Origin: Chaetoderma sp. LZ-2023a
Taxonomy: Eukaryota > Mollusca > Caudofoveata > Chaetodermatida > Chaetodermatidae
Assembly (NCBI GenBank): GCA_034401795.1
Contig: CM067360.1
Span: forward strand, 124,661,901 to 124,725,900
Direction: 5' to 3'
Length of the DNA stretch: 64,000 nt
Below the pieces are notes generated by a model. It had not been told where the DNA came from. It did not search any database and saw only the letters and a list, made by a program, of their open reading frames with translations. Of this stretch, positions 31,417 to 41,123 are shown piece after piece; the stretch's first letter is position 1; every line of letters starts with the position of its first letter. The position numbers and the translations under genes are program-made.

Positions 31417-32932
31417 CACCTGTGCAAAAGTAAGCACCAGCAAAAAACAATAGAACGTAGAAACATGATGGTACAACTAGGCTGCCATACTTTTTGTCCC
31501 CGCGTTAGCTGACATAATTCCAAGTACGAAATGCACATGCATGCATGACTTCACGCCGCTTGATGTCCGTGCGTGGCGGGGGAAACAGCACACGTGTTCA
31601 GTTATGTAAAAGTCCAGTTTGAGGTGTAGAACATTACATACAGATTTAGGCGACAAGATTAGGAATTTTGTGTTCATGACCGTGGTTTATTTGTACAGAG
31701 AGAATTAGCTCTTGATTGTGAACCGCTATGGCAAGACGAAGGTTAAGTGATCGTGTGAAATGGCAAATCATAGGCATGCATACCACTGGTATGTCATGCA
31801 GAGAGATTGGCAGACAGGCTGAACATTAACCATACTGTAATCAGTCGTTTGATTCCAAAACATGGGCAAACTAACGAGGTGAAGGACAGGCCTAGATCTG
31901 GAAGACCGAAGAAGACTAATGCCCGTGATGATCGAGCCCTAGTACGCCTTGTTAGGAGATCTCCATTCACCAACAGCAGAGTGCTCAGCCAGCAATGGGA
32001 AACGCGCAATAGAGTGTCAATGTCTACCGTCAAAAGGAGACTGTATGCTGCTGGCATGAAAGCTAGGAGACCTGTCAGACGTCCTCCTCACTGCACACCA
32101 CAAAGAGGAGCGTCTGAGGTGGTGCAAACGAAAGAAGAACACTGGAACATGAGATCCTGGAGACGGGTACACTGGTCCGATGAAAGTCGGTTCCTGCTTC
32201 ATGCCACAGATGGTCGAACTCGTGTATGGAGGTCCAGACGCACGGCGTACGACCAACGTAACATCATGGAAGAAGTTCCTTTGGTGGAGGTTCCGTTATG
32301 ATATGGGGGTGCATCTCATTTGATTGTAAGCTGGATCTGTTGACTGTACCTGGAACACTAAATGGACAAAGATATCAAGATTCCATACTGGATAGAGTTG
32401 TGGTCCTCATTTTGTAAATCATGCACCTGGAACCCACCCTATATTCATGGATGACAACGCCCGACCACATCGTGCTAGAGCTGTGCATGAATACCTCCGG
32501 CAGAATGCCATCGAAACCCTACCATGGCCAGCAAGGAGCCCTGACATGAACCCTATTGAGCATATCTGGGACATTCTGGGAAACATGGTGAGAAGGAGGG
32601 ATCCTCCTGTGCAGAACCTACAGGAATTAACAGACGCACTCCATCTTGAATGGCAACGAATACCACAATGGCGTATCAGTCGGTTGGTGACCAGCAGGGC
32701 AATAGTTGTCAGTTGTGTCAACGTAACCATATTCAGGCCTCGTTTTCAAGTTCAAACAAAAACATACATTGTTTCCCCACCATCATAATCAGCATTCCTC
32801 TAGTTGCATTATTACCTCTTGCACTAAGATGGATGGGTACATAAATGTTTATGCTATTGCTTTCTTCATAGCACATGAATATACCCTCGCATGTGCGTAA
32901 AAATAGGGTGGTGATTAACTTTTGCACAGGTG
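31417..32932 (+). mobile_element. Tc1-like transposon T1
   Basis: 1516 bp, ends CACCTGTGCAAAAG and CTTTTGCACAGGTG, flanked by TA on both sides. Removing it rejoins the satellite text TTATTGCCTTATATCTC seen uninterrupted at 31221-31237, which fixes the insertion site. Confidence 0.95.
31728..32788 (+). pseudogene. T1 transposase (DD34E), broken
   Basis: ATG opens MARRRLSDRVKWQIIGMHTT, an HTH region; the frame shifts near 31815 and continues with DRPRSGRPKKTNARDD. Catalytic motifs are VHWSDESRF, FMDDNARPHRA and SPDMNPIEHIWD; 34 residues separate the second Asp from the Glu. Further frameshifts near 32090 and 32270 and a stop near 32414 disable it. It cut and pasted the element at TA dinucleotides. 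Confidence 0.9.
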
Positions 32933-33080
32933 TATATCTCAGCAATGCCTGATCCAATTGGAACCAAACTTTGATACATGGTTACCTATAATGATAGGAA
33001 GCAGCATGATGATGTTGGGGTCACAAGGTCAAAGGTCACTGTGACCTTGATACAGAACTCTGTTATTTCAACATTATGTT
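32933..33080. repeat. 180-bp-class satellite array, middle part
   Basis: Continues the unit split by T1 (TATCTCAGCAATGCCTGATC) through GGTCACAAGGTCAAAGGTCA and CTCTGTTATTTCAACATTA, then is cut by the DIRS copy 4 terminus. Confidence 0.88.
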
Positions 33081-33118
33081 TTCACTTCAAGAGTATACTT
33101 ACCTCCCTAATACTTTTG

Positions 33119-34035
33119 ACTGGCTTGACCAGGAGCAGGCGCCATGGTAGAGCGCGGGGCAGATACCGCCCCACCACGGCCCCAGCCAGCAACAGCGATA
33201 CTCTCGGCAAGCCGAGGTATGCAGTATAGCTGGCCATCAGCATCGGCCAGGGCAACCTTCTGCGCCGTGAACTCTACTCCTGCGTGAGTAGAGCCATGGA
33301 ATATGTCGCCTGTATTCCCCGCGAGGGGTGCACAGACGTCATAATCCATGGTGACGTCCCCAGACGGCGACCCTAACAGGTAATCCTCTTCCTCCTGGCC
33401 AGAAAGATTAGACTCCAGGTCAGCAAAGAGAGCTAACCCGGACTGGCCAGGAAAGGTGCCATAGGAGGGTACTGGCACCCGCGGCGTGCGGATACCCCTG
33501 GACTGATAAGCAACCCGCGGGTTCCAGCGACAGCCATCCACGACCCCTCGGCGCGGCACCAAGCCTGCTGCCAGGGTCGTGGATCACCCCCACTAATGGG
33601 GCCACCTCTGAATCGTCGAACAACGGAACCGGCCTACGGAAAGGTGATTCAGAGGCGGGGATTACCTGCTCGGAAGCAGACGCCGAGGACGACAAAGGAT
33701 TTGGTCCAGGAAGCATGCCACGTAGCAACTCTGGAACCAAATCCTTTATCGTCCTCTTCATCTCTCCCAACATCTCAGTCCGGAAGGCCTCCATGTCCAC
33801 CGCGGACGAGGCCTTCCTCTTACCCTTCTTACCTACACCCTCTCTCTTCTGCTTCCTCTCCTCCTCCACTACCTCGTCCTTCGCCTGCAAACATAGAAAC
33901 TCAGACATTAAGTCGCCCCCCCCAATGCTTGCATACCTCACACTTAAGCAATGGCCCACAAGGACTACAACCAAAGCAAAGGTGAGGCACAAATCGATCT
34001 TTCAAGAAACGTCCACAGGATGGACAACCAGGTCT
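33119..34035 (-). pseudogene. DIRS copy 4 ORF1, main exon, truncated
   Basis: Read on the minus strand from 34035 after acceptor CTGTTTCAG. It opens with the same cysteine cluster (C-x2-C-x12-C-x2-C-x2-C-x5-C-x2-C-K-H-W), then a run of seven G near 33914-33920 shifts the frame. MSEFLCLQAKDEVVEEE, an AVDMEAFRTEMLGEMKRTIK helix and an acidic Ser/Pro region follow, with another shift near 33480-33560. It ends APAPGQASQ at the breakpoint, about halfway through the copy 2 protein. Confidence 0.85.
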
Positions 34036-34791
34036 CTGAAACAGGACAAAGGATGAGGACAATGAGCAAACTAGTTAAAGTTAGAAACTCAAAACCAAAC
34101 TAAAAGAGAGGGAAACGATCATAAAGATCAATAATTGACTAAAACCAGCGTTGGACAAAACTTTAATTGTTAATAATCGCAAGGCTGATTATAACGTCAT
34201 GATCCCATGACAGAAATCAATCGATCCGAACCAACAACTAGGCGTGCGGGCGAATTGTATACATAACCAGAACATCTTAGAACGGTTATTCAGACTACAC
34301 AACCATCAGATACACAACGATAACAATGGCAATAGCAGTTAATTTTCTTAAATAATTAACCTCACCTCATATCATTACTTAGATACCTGACACTTTGTAT
34401 AGACAAACCATCCAATGTGATGAACTGGAGCACTCCACCAACTGTACGCCTCTTAACTCTCTCCACCTTAGGGGAAGGAATTGGAGCAAGAGGGCAAAGT
34501 GAGAAGACCTTTATACTAGGCCTCCGACTCACTGGACATAGAATTCTTGGTTAGATAACCTAACAGTATTAGTAGGAAATGGAACCTTGGTGGAGAGAAA
34601 CAAACCCTCAGATGCTGTGATGTCCATTACATATCCTCACATAGGCCTGTGGACATAAACACAGAGAGAGATTAGTCTTATATAGCACCATGTTGAAATA
34701 AAACAACTAAAACAGGCGCTTATCACGGTAAACGCGAGTCCCGGAAACACATTACACCGGGGAAAACTCGCTAGAATATATTAGAAATCAC

Positions 34792-34842
34792 CTGATATAA
34801 AGATCCTGCGCCATCCTCCGGCGAAGCCACTTTATCCGACAT
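34792..34842 (-). CDS. DIRS copy 4 ORF1, proposed short first exon
   Basis: On the minus strand ATG opens 17 codons, MSDKVASPEDGAGSLYQ, ending CAG/GTGATT. Same length and phase as in copy 2 (MAERNTSPQEDVGPLNQ) though only 7 of 17 residues agree, so the exon ends and frame outlast the exact sequence. Confidence 0.5.
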
Positions 34843-34976
34843 ATCCAGGTAGTATCCTTCTAATATATTCACACTTCTAAGACTACAAACGCGTTGAAAA
34901 CAGTGAAACTTTTGAAAAAAGCACAAAAACCTGTGTTCTCTCTGCCAATAAATTAGCAAAGAGGAAGTAGTAGTCG

Positions 34977-34986
34977 GCGCATGCGC
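34977..34986. promoter_or_regulatory. NRF1-like palindrome in DIRS copy 4 terminal repeat
   Basis: GCGCATGCGC, 135 bases upstream (minus strand) of the proposed ORF1 ATG. Confidence 0.45.
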
Positions 34987-35157
34987 GGTGGTGGGGCTGG
35001 CATCCGCCGGACTACCCTCTGTCTACCTGCCCAGTAGGGGCACCTAACTGTTTTTATTCTGAGTGTTTATTGAGTGAACGCCGATATTTAGCAATATCAA
35101 AAGTATTAGGGAGGTAAGTATCAACCCTCTCGTGAAAAAAGAAATACTTGATTTCGT

Positions 35158-35668
35158 TTATTTTGCGCTTAGCAAAACTTTTCAGCTTATATTTCACGAT
35201 TGGCTACGCCTATTGCAACTAAACTTGGCTACATGGGTACCTATAATGATAGGAAGCAACATGATGATGTTGTCACAAGGTCAAAGGTCAAGGTCACTGT
35301 AACCTTGATAGAGAACTCTGTTATTTCAACATTAAGGTTTTGCGTTTAGCAAAACTTCTCGGCTTATATTTCAGGATTGGTTAAGCCTATTGTAACTGAA
35401 TTTGGATATATAGTTACCTATAATGTTAGGGAGCAGCATGATGATGTTGGCGTCGCAAGGTCAAAGGTCAAGGTAACTGTGACCTTGATATAGAACTCTG
35501 TTATTTCAACATTAAGTTTTTGAGTTTAGCAAAACCTTTCAGCTTATATTTCAGGATTGGTTAAGCCTATTGCAACTAAACTTGGATACCTGGTTACCTA
35601 TGATGATAGGATGCAGCATAATAACATTGAGCGCAGGAGGTTAAAGGTAAAGGTAACTGTGACAAACA
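35158..35668. repeat. 180-bp-class satellite array, right part
   Basis: Nearly three units, each with GCAAAACTTTTCAGCTTATA, GATTGGTTAAGCCTATTG, ATAGGAAGCAGCATGATGAT and AAGGTCAAAGGTCAAGGT. Unit starts at about 35162, 35340 and 35520. Together with 31200-33080 this was one array before insertions. Confidence 0.93.
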
Positions 35669-35707
35669 GGAGACAGGCGAGACATTTAATTCCGCGGAAT
35701 TCCTGTT

Positions 35708-35947
35708 TTTGAATAGTTGCTTCTATGTCAGCCAATATTTAGTGACGGAAGTACCAGTATACGCATGGGCAGTGGGTGGAGTCTGTCATGTGCATGACTG
35801 TGTACATCCCCATGCCAATTAGGGGCACCTAACTTTTTATAATTCTGAATATTATTGAATTTAGAGCCGATATACTAGTATATCAAGAGTGTTAGGGAGG
35901 TAAGTATGTCATCTCACTCGTGAAAAAGAAATTTGATAAGTTTTCTT
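35708..35947. mobile_element. Solo DIRS right terminal repeat (subfamily A)
   Basis: TTTTGAATAGTTGCTTCTAT to GTGAAAAAGAAATTTGATAA and TTTTCTT matches the right end of copy 1 (9722-10107) without the 150-bp insert. Its NRF1-like site is mutated (TACGCATGGGCA). It ends about 113 bases before the exon at 36061. Confidence 0.9.
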
Positions 35948-36060
35948 GTTTAATGATTAGGCTTCTTTGTGATATTTGGTAATGAATAGTTCTAAATTGC
36001 TTACATGAATATTGATAAGCTGTAGCTAAAGTTTTATACAATGTTTCTTTTTCATTTTAG

Positions 36061-36134
36061 ATCACCCAAACAACAGAAGCCATCTATGTCTGGTATGCGT
36101 GTTTCTAAATTTGTCAAGAACACTGAGCAACCAG
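36061..36134 (+). CDS. Coiled-coil protein gene, exon 7 of those visible
   Basis: Acceptor TTTTTCATTTTAG, donor CCAG/GTAAGG, 74 nt. It needs two bases from an unseen upstream exon, then reads SPKQQKPSMSGMRVSKFVKN and TEQP plus G. Basic, Ser/Pro-containing, not coiled coil. The G joins CA at 38156 to give Ala. The other two frames contain a stop or fail to join, supporting this one. Confidence 0.7.
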
Positions 36135-36379
36135 GTAAGGAGTAATATACTTACAGGAGAAATCAATGAGTACAGCTAAACCCTCACCGTAACAACATAT
36201 TCCAGTCTCTGTCCCCTCCCATCCATTAATCACCCCACCTCTTGCAACCAATCACCCCCCCCCCCACCACACACATACCTGATTGTTGTCAATACTTAGT
36301 GTGCAGGATCCTAAAGGCGAGTCACTAATGAGAGGTCCTGTGGTAAAGTCAGTCCCCATAGGCGCAATATGTAGCTTAT

Positions 36380-36577
36380 TTAACCCTTTAATGTCTAAAT
36401 TTGGTCACGAAAATCCAAATATTTCCTTATTGAATGTTCATTTGCAGGCCAGGAGAAGAATATTTTGGAAACATTTTGGTAACATTTTTTAAATACTCTT
36501 CTCTTGGCCTGCAAATGGACATTCCTCAAGCCCACTGCAGCGGCCGGTTTAGGCCGGTTTCGTCATGAAAAGGTTAA
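36380..36577. repeat. Foldback repeat family P2, top deleted
   Basis: Starts TTAACCCTTTAATGTCTAAA; arms with CATTTGCAGGCCAGGAGAAG and CTTCTCTTGGCCTGCAAATG remain but the GACTGGCTCG stem top is gone. A C11 run with CACACACAT lies just upstream, at about 36255-36276. Confidence 0.85.
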
Positions 36578-36772
36578 CCCCTCCTGTGTCAACAATGCAT
36601 TAAAGCGCTCAAAATACTATTCATTTCAATTAACCATTTAATTGTCGATACTTTTCAAGGAAATTTTGATTTTTGCATCCAAAGTGAGTATTTTTTGTAA
36701 ATTTATAGCGAAAATCTTAAAAAAAAGAAGATTTCTGTTATCCTTCAAATGAACATTCATCAAAGTTGTAAT

Positions 36773-37177
36773 GGTCAAGAAAATTCAAATTTCTGCTTAG
36801 CCAGTGTCCAATTGCAGACCAAATAGAGTATGTTTGAAAATTTACCACAGGTGTTAAACTCACCAATTTGTATCTCGCGTACATCCCTGGATCAATCGTA
36901 GCACTCCTCGATAGCTAACGGTGTTCACACTGTACAAATGGCGAACCGTCTCCATCCCATCATGTACACCTCTCGCCCGGTATGTTAGAACGTGTTTATT
37001 AAATTACCCTGGGAATAATTACAACACAGTGCTAACAAATGGAATGACTTGCTCGGTTACTGAACCAGTCATTCTAGTGGTAAATTTTCAAAAATATTCT
37101 TCGCTTAGCCTGCAAATGGGCCTTTCTCAAGATAACTAAAGAGGTCGTTTTTGACCAACTTGACCATTAAAGGGTTA
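36773..37177. repeat. Foldback repeat family P2 with internal insertion
   Basis: The left arm ends GAAAATTTACCACAG near 36849 and the hairpin top resumes GGAATGACTTGCTCGGTTAC at about 37040, so roughly 190 bp of unrelated sequence (including CTCCATCCCATCATGTACAC) sits between. The right end is ATTAAAGGGTTAAG. Confidence 0.75.
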
Positions 37178-37204
37178 AGTTGACACAAGAGGGGTTAAAA
37201 CCGT

Positions 37205-37432
37205 GTCACAATCCAGTTTGTTCAAGAAGGTAAGAACCTTGCTTCATCTGTGTTCATTTGCAAACCAAGAGAAGAGTATTTTTGAGAATTTACCACTGGA
37301 ATGAGAAGTTCGGTTACCGAGCCAGTCATTCCAGGGTAAATTCTCAAAAATACTCTTGGCCTACACATGGACATTGCCCTGGAGCACTGCAGAAGCTGAT
37401 CTTGGACAGCATGAACATCAAAGTGTTAAGAA
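37205..37432. repeat. Foldback repeat family P2
   Basis: Arms ATTTGCAAACCAAGAGAAGA / CTCTTGGCCTACACATGG, top GGTTACCGAGCCAGTCATTC, right tail AGCACTGCAGAAGCTGATC. Confidence 0.85.
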
Positions 37433-37698
37433 GTGACACTTGTTTTATGGATGCACAGTCATTTGGCCCTAAATATCCTGTGCTCGCTCAGGTCAGAATG
37501 GTATGTTTGACTAATTCACCTTTCCAGAGTACCCCCCCCCCCCATCATATGACGTCATAATGAACTGCGCGATGTGTACAATGACATCATAATGAATGAC
37601 TTCATGAATGATGTCGATAAGTACATCATGAACGCATATTTGAAGGCGGTCTATGCATTGTTGTACAAATTGTTTGCTTTTACTATTTAATAAATATT

Positions 37699-37791
37699 CT
37701 TTTGAATATTTTGAAACTAATTTGACTGGACGCTGTTGCTGCCATAGGCAGCAACAGCGCCCAGTCAAATTAGTTACAAAATATTCAACAG
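37699..37791. repeat. Foldback repeat family P1 in complete module
   Basis: 93-bp hairpin. The module from about 37508 (TTCACCTTTCCAGAGTACCC) to 37920 (AAAAATGGAAAAGTCCATTA) is nearly the same as at 20449-20850, including TATGACGTCATAATGAACTG and GGGGATCGATCAATCCC. Confidence 0.92.
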
Positions 37792-38155
37792 CTTCCCTGT
37801 ATAGTTTTCAGGAAATTGATAGCCAGGGCATTTGGGGATCGATCAATCCCAACACGGCAAGGTGTGGGTGGAGCTTAGCTAGTGATGGGCGGGACATAGC
37901 TAAAAATGGAAAAGTCCATTAATCTTTAAAATGTATGATCACTATCGCTGTTAAATATTTGAAGTTTAGTGATCAAAACAAGCTTTAGAGCTCAGGTATA
38001 TAAGTGCTACAATTGTGATAGTGGCAGCTTTGCCAGAAATGTAACAAATTTAACGGACAGATCAACTGATACTAGTTGCATGTAAAAACTAAATATCTGG
38101 ACAAAATTGTTTGGATATTATGAAGCTGATAGCATTATCACTTTGTTTGTTGCAG

Positions 38156-38528
38156 CATTTTCTGCCACTCCAAGACCCGCATTCAAATCAAAGCTTCAAT
38201 CATTACTCGATAAATACAGCAGCACCACACAGCCCAATAATGACTTTGATAATCTGACTAACGTTATAAGCTATGAATCTAATCACAACGACACACATCT
38301 TGGACACCATATCGGTGTTCCAGATGATAGTAATACTGCAGAACTAGTAGTTGATCAGACACCATGTAACGATCAGCAAATGAATAGCGTAGATTATCCA
38401 GGTGAAACTACAAGCCAAGCTAAATATGATCGAGGTATTGTAGAGAGTAGTGCCGAGACAGAGACACCACAACATCAGCAAGATTCTTCAGACAGCCAGG
38501 ATGATGACGCTAATGCTGTACGATTAAG
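38156..38528 (+). CDS. Coiled-coil protein gene, exon 8 of those visible
   Basis: Acceptor TTTGTTTGTTGCAG, donor TTAAG/GTAGAT, 373 nt, entered after one carried base and left with two. It begins AFSATPRPAFKSKLQSLLDK then a Ser/Thr/Asn/Asp/Gln-rich, probably disordered region (DSSDSQDDDANAV near its end). The short helix KSKLQSLLDKYSS is the only structured-looking part. This is the largest exon seen. Confidence 0.78.
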
Positions 38529-38764
38529 GTAGATGATTATAGGTTATGCATGAGGAATATCCTCGCTAGTCTCAAGAAACTCAAACTAGTCAAACCGTTA
38601 AAATTAAGCCATAGATTCCCGTAGATGTCTTTTTCAGACCATAAGGTGCCGATATGAGACAAGTGACCGCCTGTCATAAAGAACCACTAACAGTAGACCA
38701 CAATACACAGGTTGCTTTTATACACAGCATCAGATAAATTTATAATAACCTTCCCCTCTTTCAG

Positions 38765-38870
38765 ACCTAGACGTGGCCCTAGAATAAGCAGTACTGCAGT
38801 GATACCAAAGGTCACTCAAGAAATTATCAAATCTGAATTTTTCGGTCGAAAAAGACAAAACCATGATTAA
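38765..38870 (+). CDS. Coiled-coil protein gene, terminal exon
   Basis: Acceptor CCCCTCTTTCAG; the leading A completes an Arg codon and the exon reads PRRGPRISSTAVIPKVTQEI and IKSEFFGRKRQNHD followed by TAA at 38868-38870. The basic C-terminus with an FF pair slightly resembles a PCNA-interacting box, but the spacing is wrong, so I do not call one. No AATAAA is obvious in the next 100 bases; a P1 hairpin starts at 38904. Confidence 0.75.
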
Positions 38871-38903
38871 TTTAATTCCTTCCGATCCAATGCATAGTAT
38901 ATT

Positions 38904-38999
38904 CTGTTGAATATTTTGAATTTAATATGACTGGAAACCATTGCTGCCAAAGACGACAGCAACAGCTTCCAGTTATATTAATTTTAAAACATTCGACAG
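38904..38999. repeat. Foldback repeat family P1
   Basis: CTGTTGAATATTTTGAATTT paired with ATTTTAAAACATTCGACAG. It would lie in the 3' untranslated region or just past the coiled-coil gene. Confidence 0.85.
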
Positions 39000-39113
39000 C
39001 TTTCTTGCAATATTGTCTTAAAAGTGAGATATGGGCAATTCATCATTGAAAGTGTTAACAAAGCACTGTATTTTGGCTTCAAAAGGCATCTCATATAGCA
39101 AGTGACTTAGATT

Positions 39114-39267
39114 AACCTTTTAATGGTCAAGATTTGTGATGAAAATTTAAATCAGTAGTATATGAATGTCTGTTTGCCGGTCAAGAAGACTTTGAAACTT
39201 TATTACTGGAATGACTGGCTTGGTTATTGAGCCAGTCATTCCAGTGGTAAATTTTCGAAAATGTTCT
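39114..39267. repeat. Foldback repeat family P2, 3' end lost
   Basis: Starts TTAACCTTTTAATGGTCAAG; stem GACTGGCTTGGTTATTGAGCC; the right arm breaks off after AAATTTTCGAAAATG. Confidence 0.8.
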
Positions 39268-39297
39268 TACGATATAGCATAGGTTTCCATCTTTACC

Positions 39298-39530
39298 CCT
39301 CATTATCATATCAGCCAAAAATGGCTTCTGCAGTGGTCTTGAGAAATGTCCATTTGCAGACCAAAGGAAGACTATTTTTTTTAATTTACCACTGGAATGA
39401 TTGGCTCGATAATCGGTTGGTAAATTCCAGTGGTAAATTTTCAACAATAGTCTCCTCTTGGTCTGCAAATGGACATTTTTTAGAGAAATATTTAGATTTT
39501 CTGGAACAAATTCGAGTGTTAAATGGTTAA
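39298..39530. repeat. Foldback repeat family P2
   Basis: Begins TTATCATATCAGCCAAAAAT and ends CGAGTGTTAAATGGTTAA, with ATGTCCATTTGCAGACCAAA / TTGGTCTGCAAATGGACAT arms. Confidence 0.88.
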
Positions 39531-39737
39531 ATTACAGTCTCAATTGCAAGACAGCGATACAGGAAAACAGGTGGATATTCTGTGTCAAATTAGTTTCATA
39601 ATATTCAAAAGAATATTCCCTACATCATAAAGAATTTGTCATAGGTTATGATAGGTAGTTTAAAGAATCATGCTTATCACAACAGAAAAATGTGCTATCC
39701 AAAGACAGGTGGTTATATGAAGAAGATTTCTTCCAAT

Positions 39738-39956
39738 AGACTTCAAGCCACAAGATGGTGATTTAAGACACCTGTCTTAAAGAACCTCTAACAGTAGGAG
39801 ACAATACATAGGTTGTTTTTATAGCCAGCATCAGATAAATATATAATAATCTCCGCCTCTTTCAGACCTAGACGTCTCCCTAGAATAAGCAGTACTGCAA
39901 TGACAGAGTTATACCAAAGGTCACTCAAGAAATGATCAAATCTGAATAGTTGTTCT
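39738..39956 (+). pseudogene. Duplicate of the coiled-coil gene's last intron and terminal exon
   Basis: This copies about 38635-38856: CCTCTAACAGTAGGAGACAA, CAGCATCAGATAAATATATA, the acceptor CGCCTCTTTCAG and the exon start ACCTAGACGTCTCCCTAGAA (exon would begin at 39866). An 8-bp net gain (ATGACAGAGTTATACC against GTGATACC) shifts the frame so that it would end TGA at 39935. It could act as an alternative last exon or be a dead relic. Confidence 0.85.
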
Positions 39957-39999
39957 GGTATGGAATGAGATGTGCCGTGCTTTCTAAACTTTCTCTCTT

Positions 40000-40231
40000 A
40001 ACCCTTTAACCATCAAATTTGATCCAGAAAATTGTAATTTTCTCAAAGAAAACGTCCATTTGCAGACCAAGAGAAGACTATTTTTGAAAATTTACCACTG
40101 GAATGACTGGCTCGGTTATCGAGCCAGTCATTCCAGTGGTACATTTTCAAAAATAGTCTCTTGGTCTGCAAATGGACATTTCTTAAGATGACTATAGAAG
40201 CCGTTTTTAGCTGACAAGTGTTAAATGGTTA
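40000..40231. repeat. Foldback repeat family P2, well preserved
   Basis: Arms CGTCCATTTGCAGACCAAGA and TCTTGGTCTGCAAATGGACA; stem GACTGGCTCGGTTATCGAGC; ends CTTAACCCTTTAACC and GTGTTAAATGGTTAA. One of the cleanest copies. Confidence 0.93.
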
Positions 40232-40237
40232 ACATGC

Positions 40238-40474
40238 GCTAAAACTTTAATGGTCATGTTCGTTCACAAAAATCTAAATATTTGCTTGTTTATTGCCCAT
40301 TTACAAACCCAAAAATACTATTTTAATAATTTTAGCACTGGAATGACTGGCTCAGCTATCATGCCACTCAGTCCAGTGATAAGTTTTCTACATAGGCTTC
40401 TCTTATCATGTAAATAGGCATTCTTCATGACCGTTGAAGAGGCCATTCTGACTGTTTGACCATTAAAGTGTTAA
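40238..40474. repeat. Foldback repeat family P2
   Basis: Directly follows the previous copy; CTAAAACTTTAATGGTCATG to TGACCATTAAAGTGTTAAG with a diverged stem top. Confidence 0.82.
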
Positions 40475-40837
40475 GTTTTCTAAAAAATGTGGTTCTTTTT
40501 AGAACATTTACTTGCTGTGTGTGGCTGAATAATAACAATAATTCTAAGGAACCTCTACGCTTCTGTGGGACTCACTACTGCTCTTTCCCCTGTCTTCTTG
40601 CACAATTATTACACAATCTGCCATGTTTGTGGAATGTTGCTCCAAGAACGTGGTACTTTGTCAGATTGTACGAGACTGGAGACAGCTTTGTACCCATGGA
40701 CTGATGGATGGCTGTGATAGTGTATGTAGGGGACTTAGCCAGATTTCCAGGTTCTTTTATGTATTAAAACCCCAGACCTCCTAGGCCCTTCCAATTATGG
40801 TTTCCAGATTTTTCAAAATTATCCACTCTAATCTATA
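40475..40837. other. Gene-free segment
   Basis: Contains a 79-codon stretch without clear coding character and no splice or repeat signal I would defend. Confidence 0.4.
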
Positions 40838-41123
40838 CTGAGCCAAAAAAGTTTAGCAACAGTGAAGTTTGGTTTGTTGTATTAAAACTATGCATCCATT
40901 TATAACCAAATTTGCAGGCATGTTTCGTCAATGTAATGTCTCGCTGATCTTGAAGAAATGCAAATCATTTCTTGCATTTCTCGGCCGCACGCTTACTGCA
41001 TGGGAAAATGCATTTTTCATGCACTGGCCCACATTGGCGGGTAGCGAAGGCAAAAATTCACCATATTGCAAAAGCAGATAACGAACGTTAACAGAAAACG
41101 CTTAAAATTTTACCCTACCGAAC

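Larger units (their letters stand above)
33081..35157 (-). mobile_element. DIRS copy 4 (subfamily B), gag-only derivative with swapped ends
   Basis: The left edge is TTTTCACTTCAAGAGTATAC (a left-type end) and the right edge ends GAAATACTTGATTTCGTTTA (a right-type end), but the body between them runs on the minus strand: terminal repeat, 5' region and ORF1, stopping in mid ORF1 at 33118. RT and recombinase are absent. It is inserted in the satellite array without duplication of the target. Confidence 0.9.

Noticed and set aside
38765..38870. PCNA-interacting box at the end of the coiled-coil protein
   Set aside because: The Gln, Ile and Phe-Phe residues are present but their spacing does not fit Q-x-x-h-x-x-a-a.
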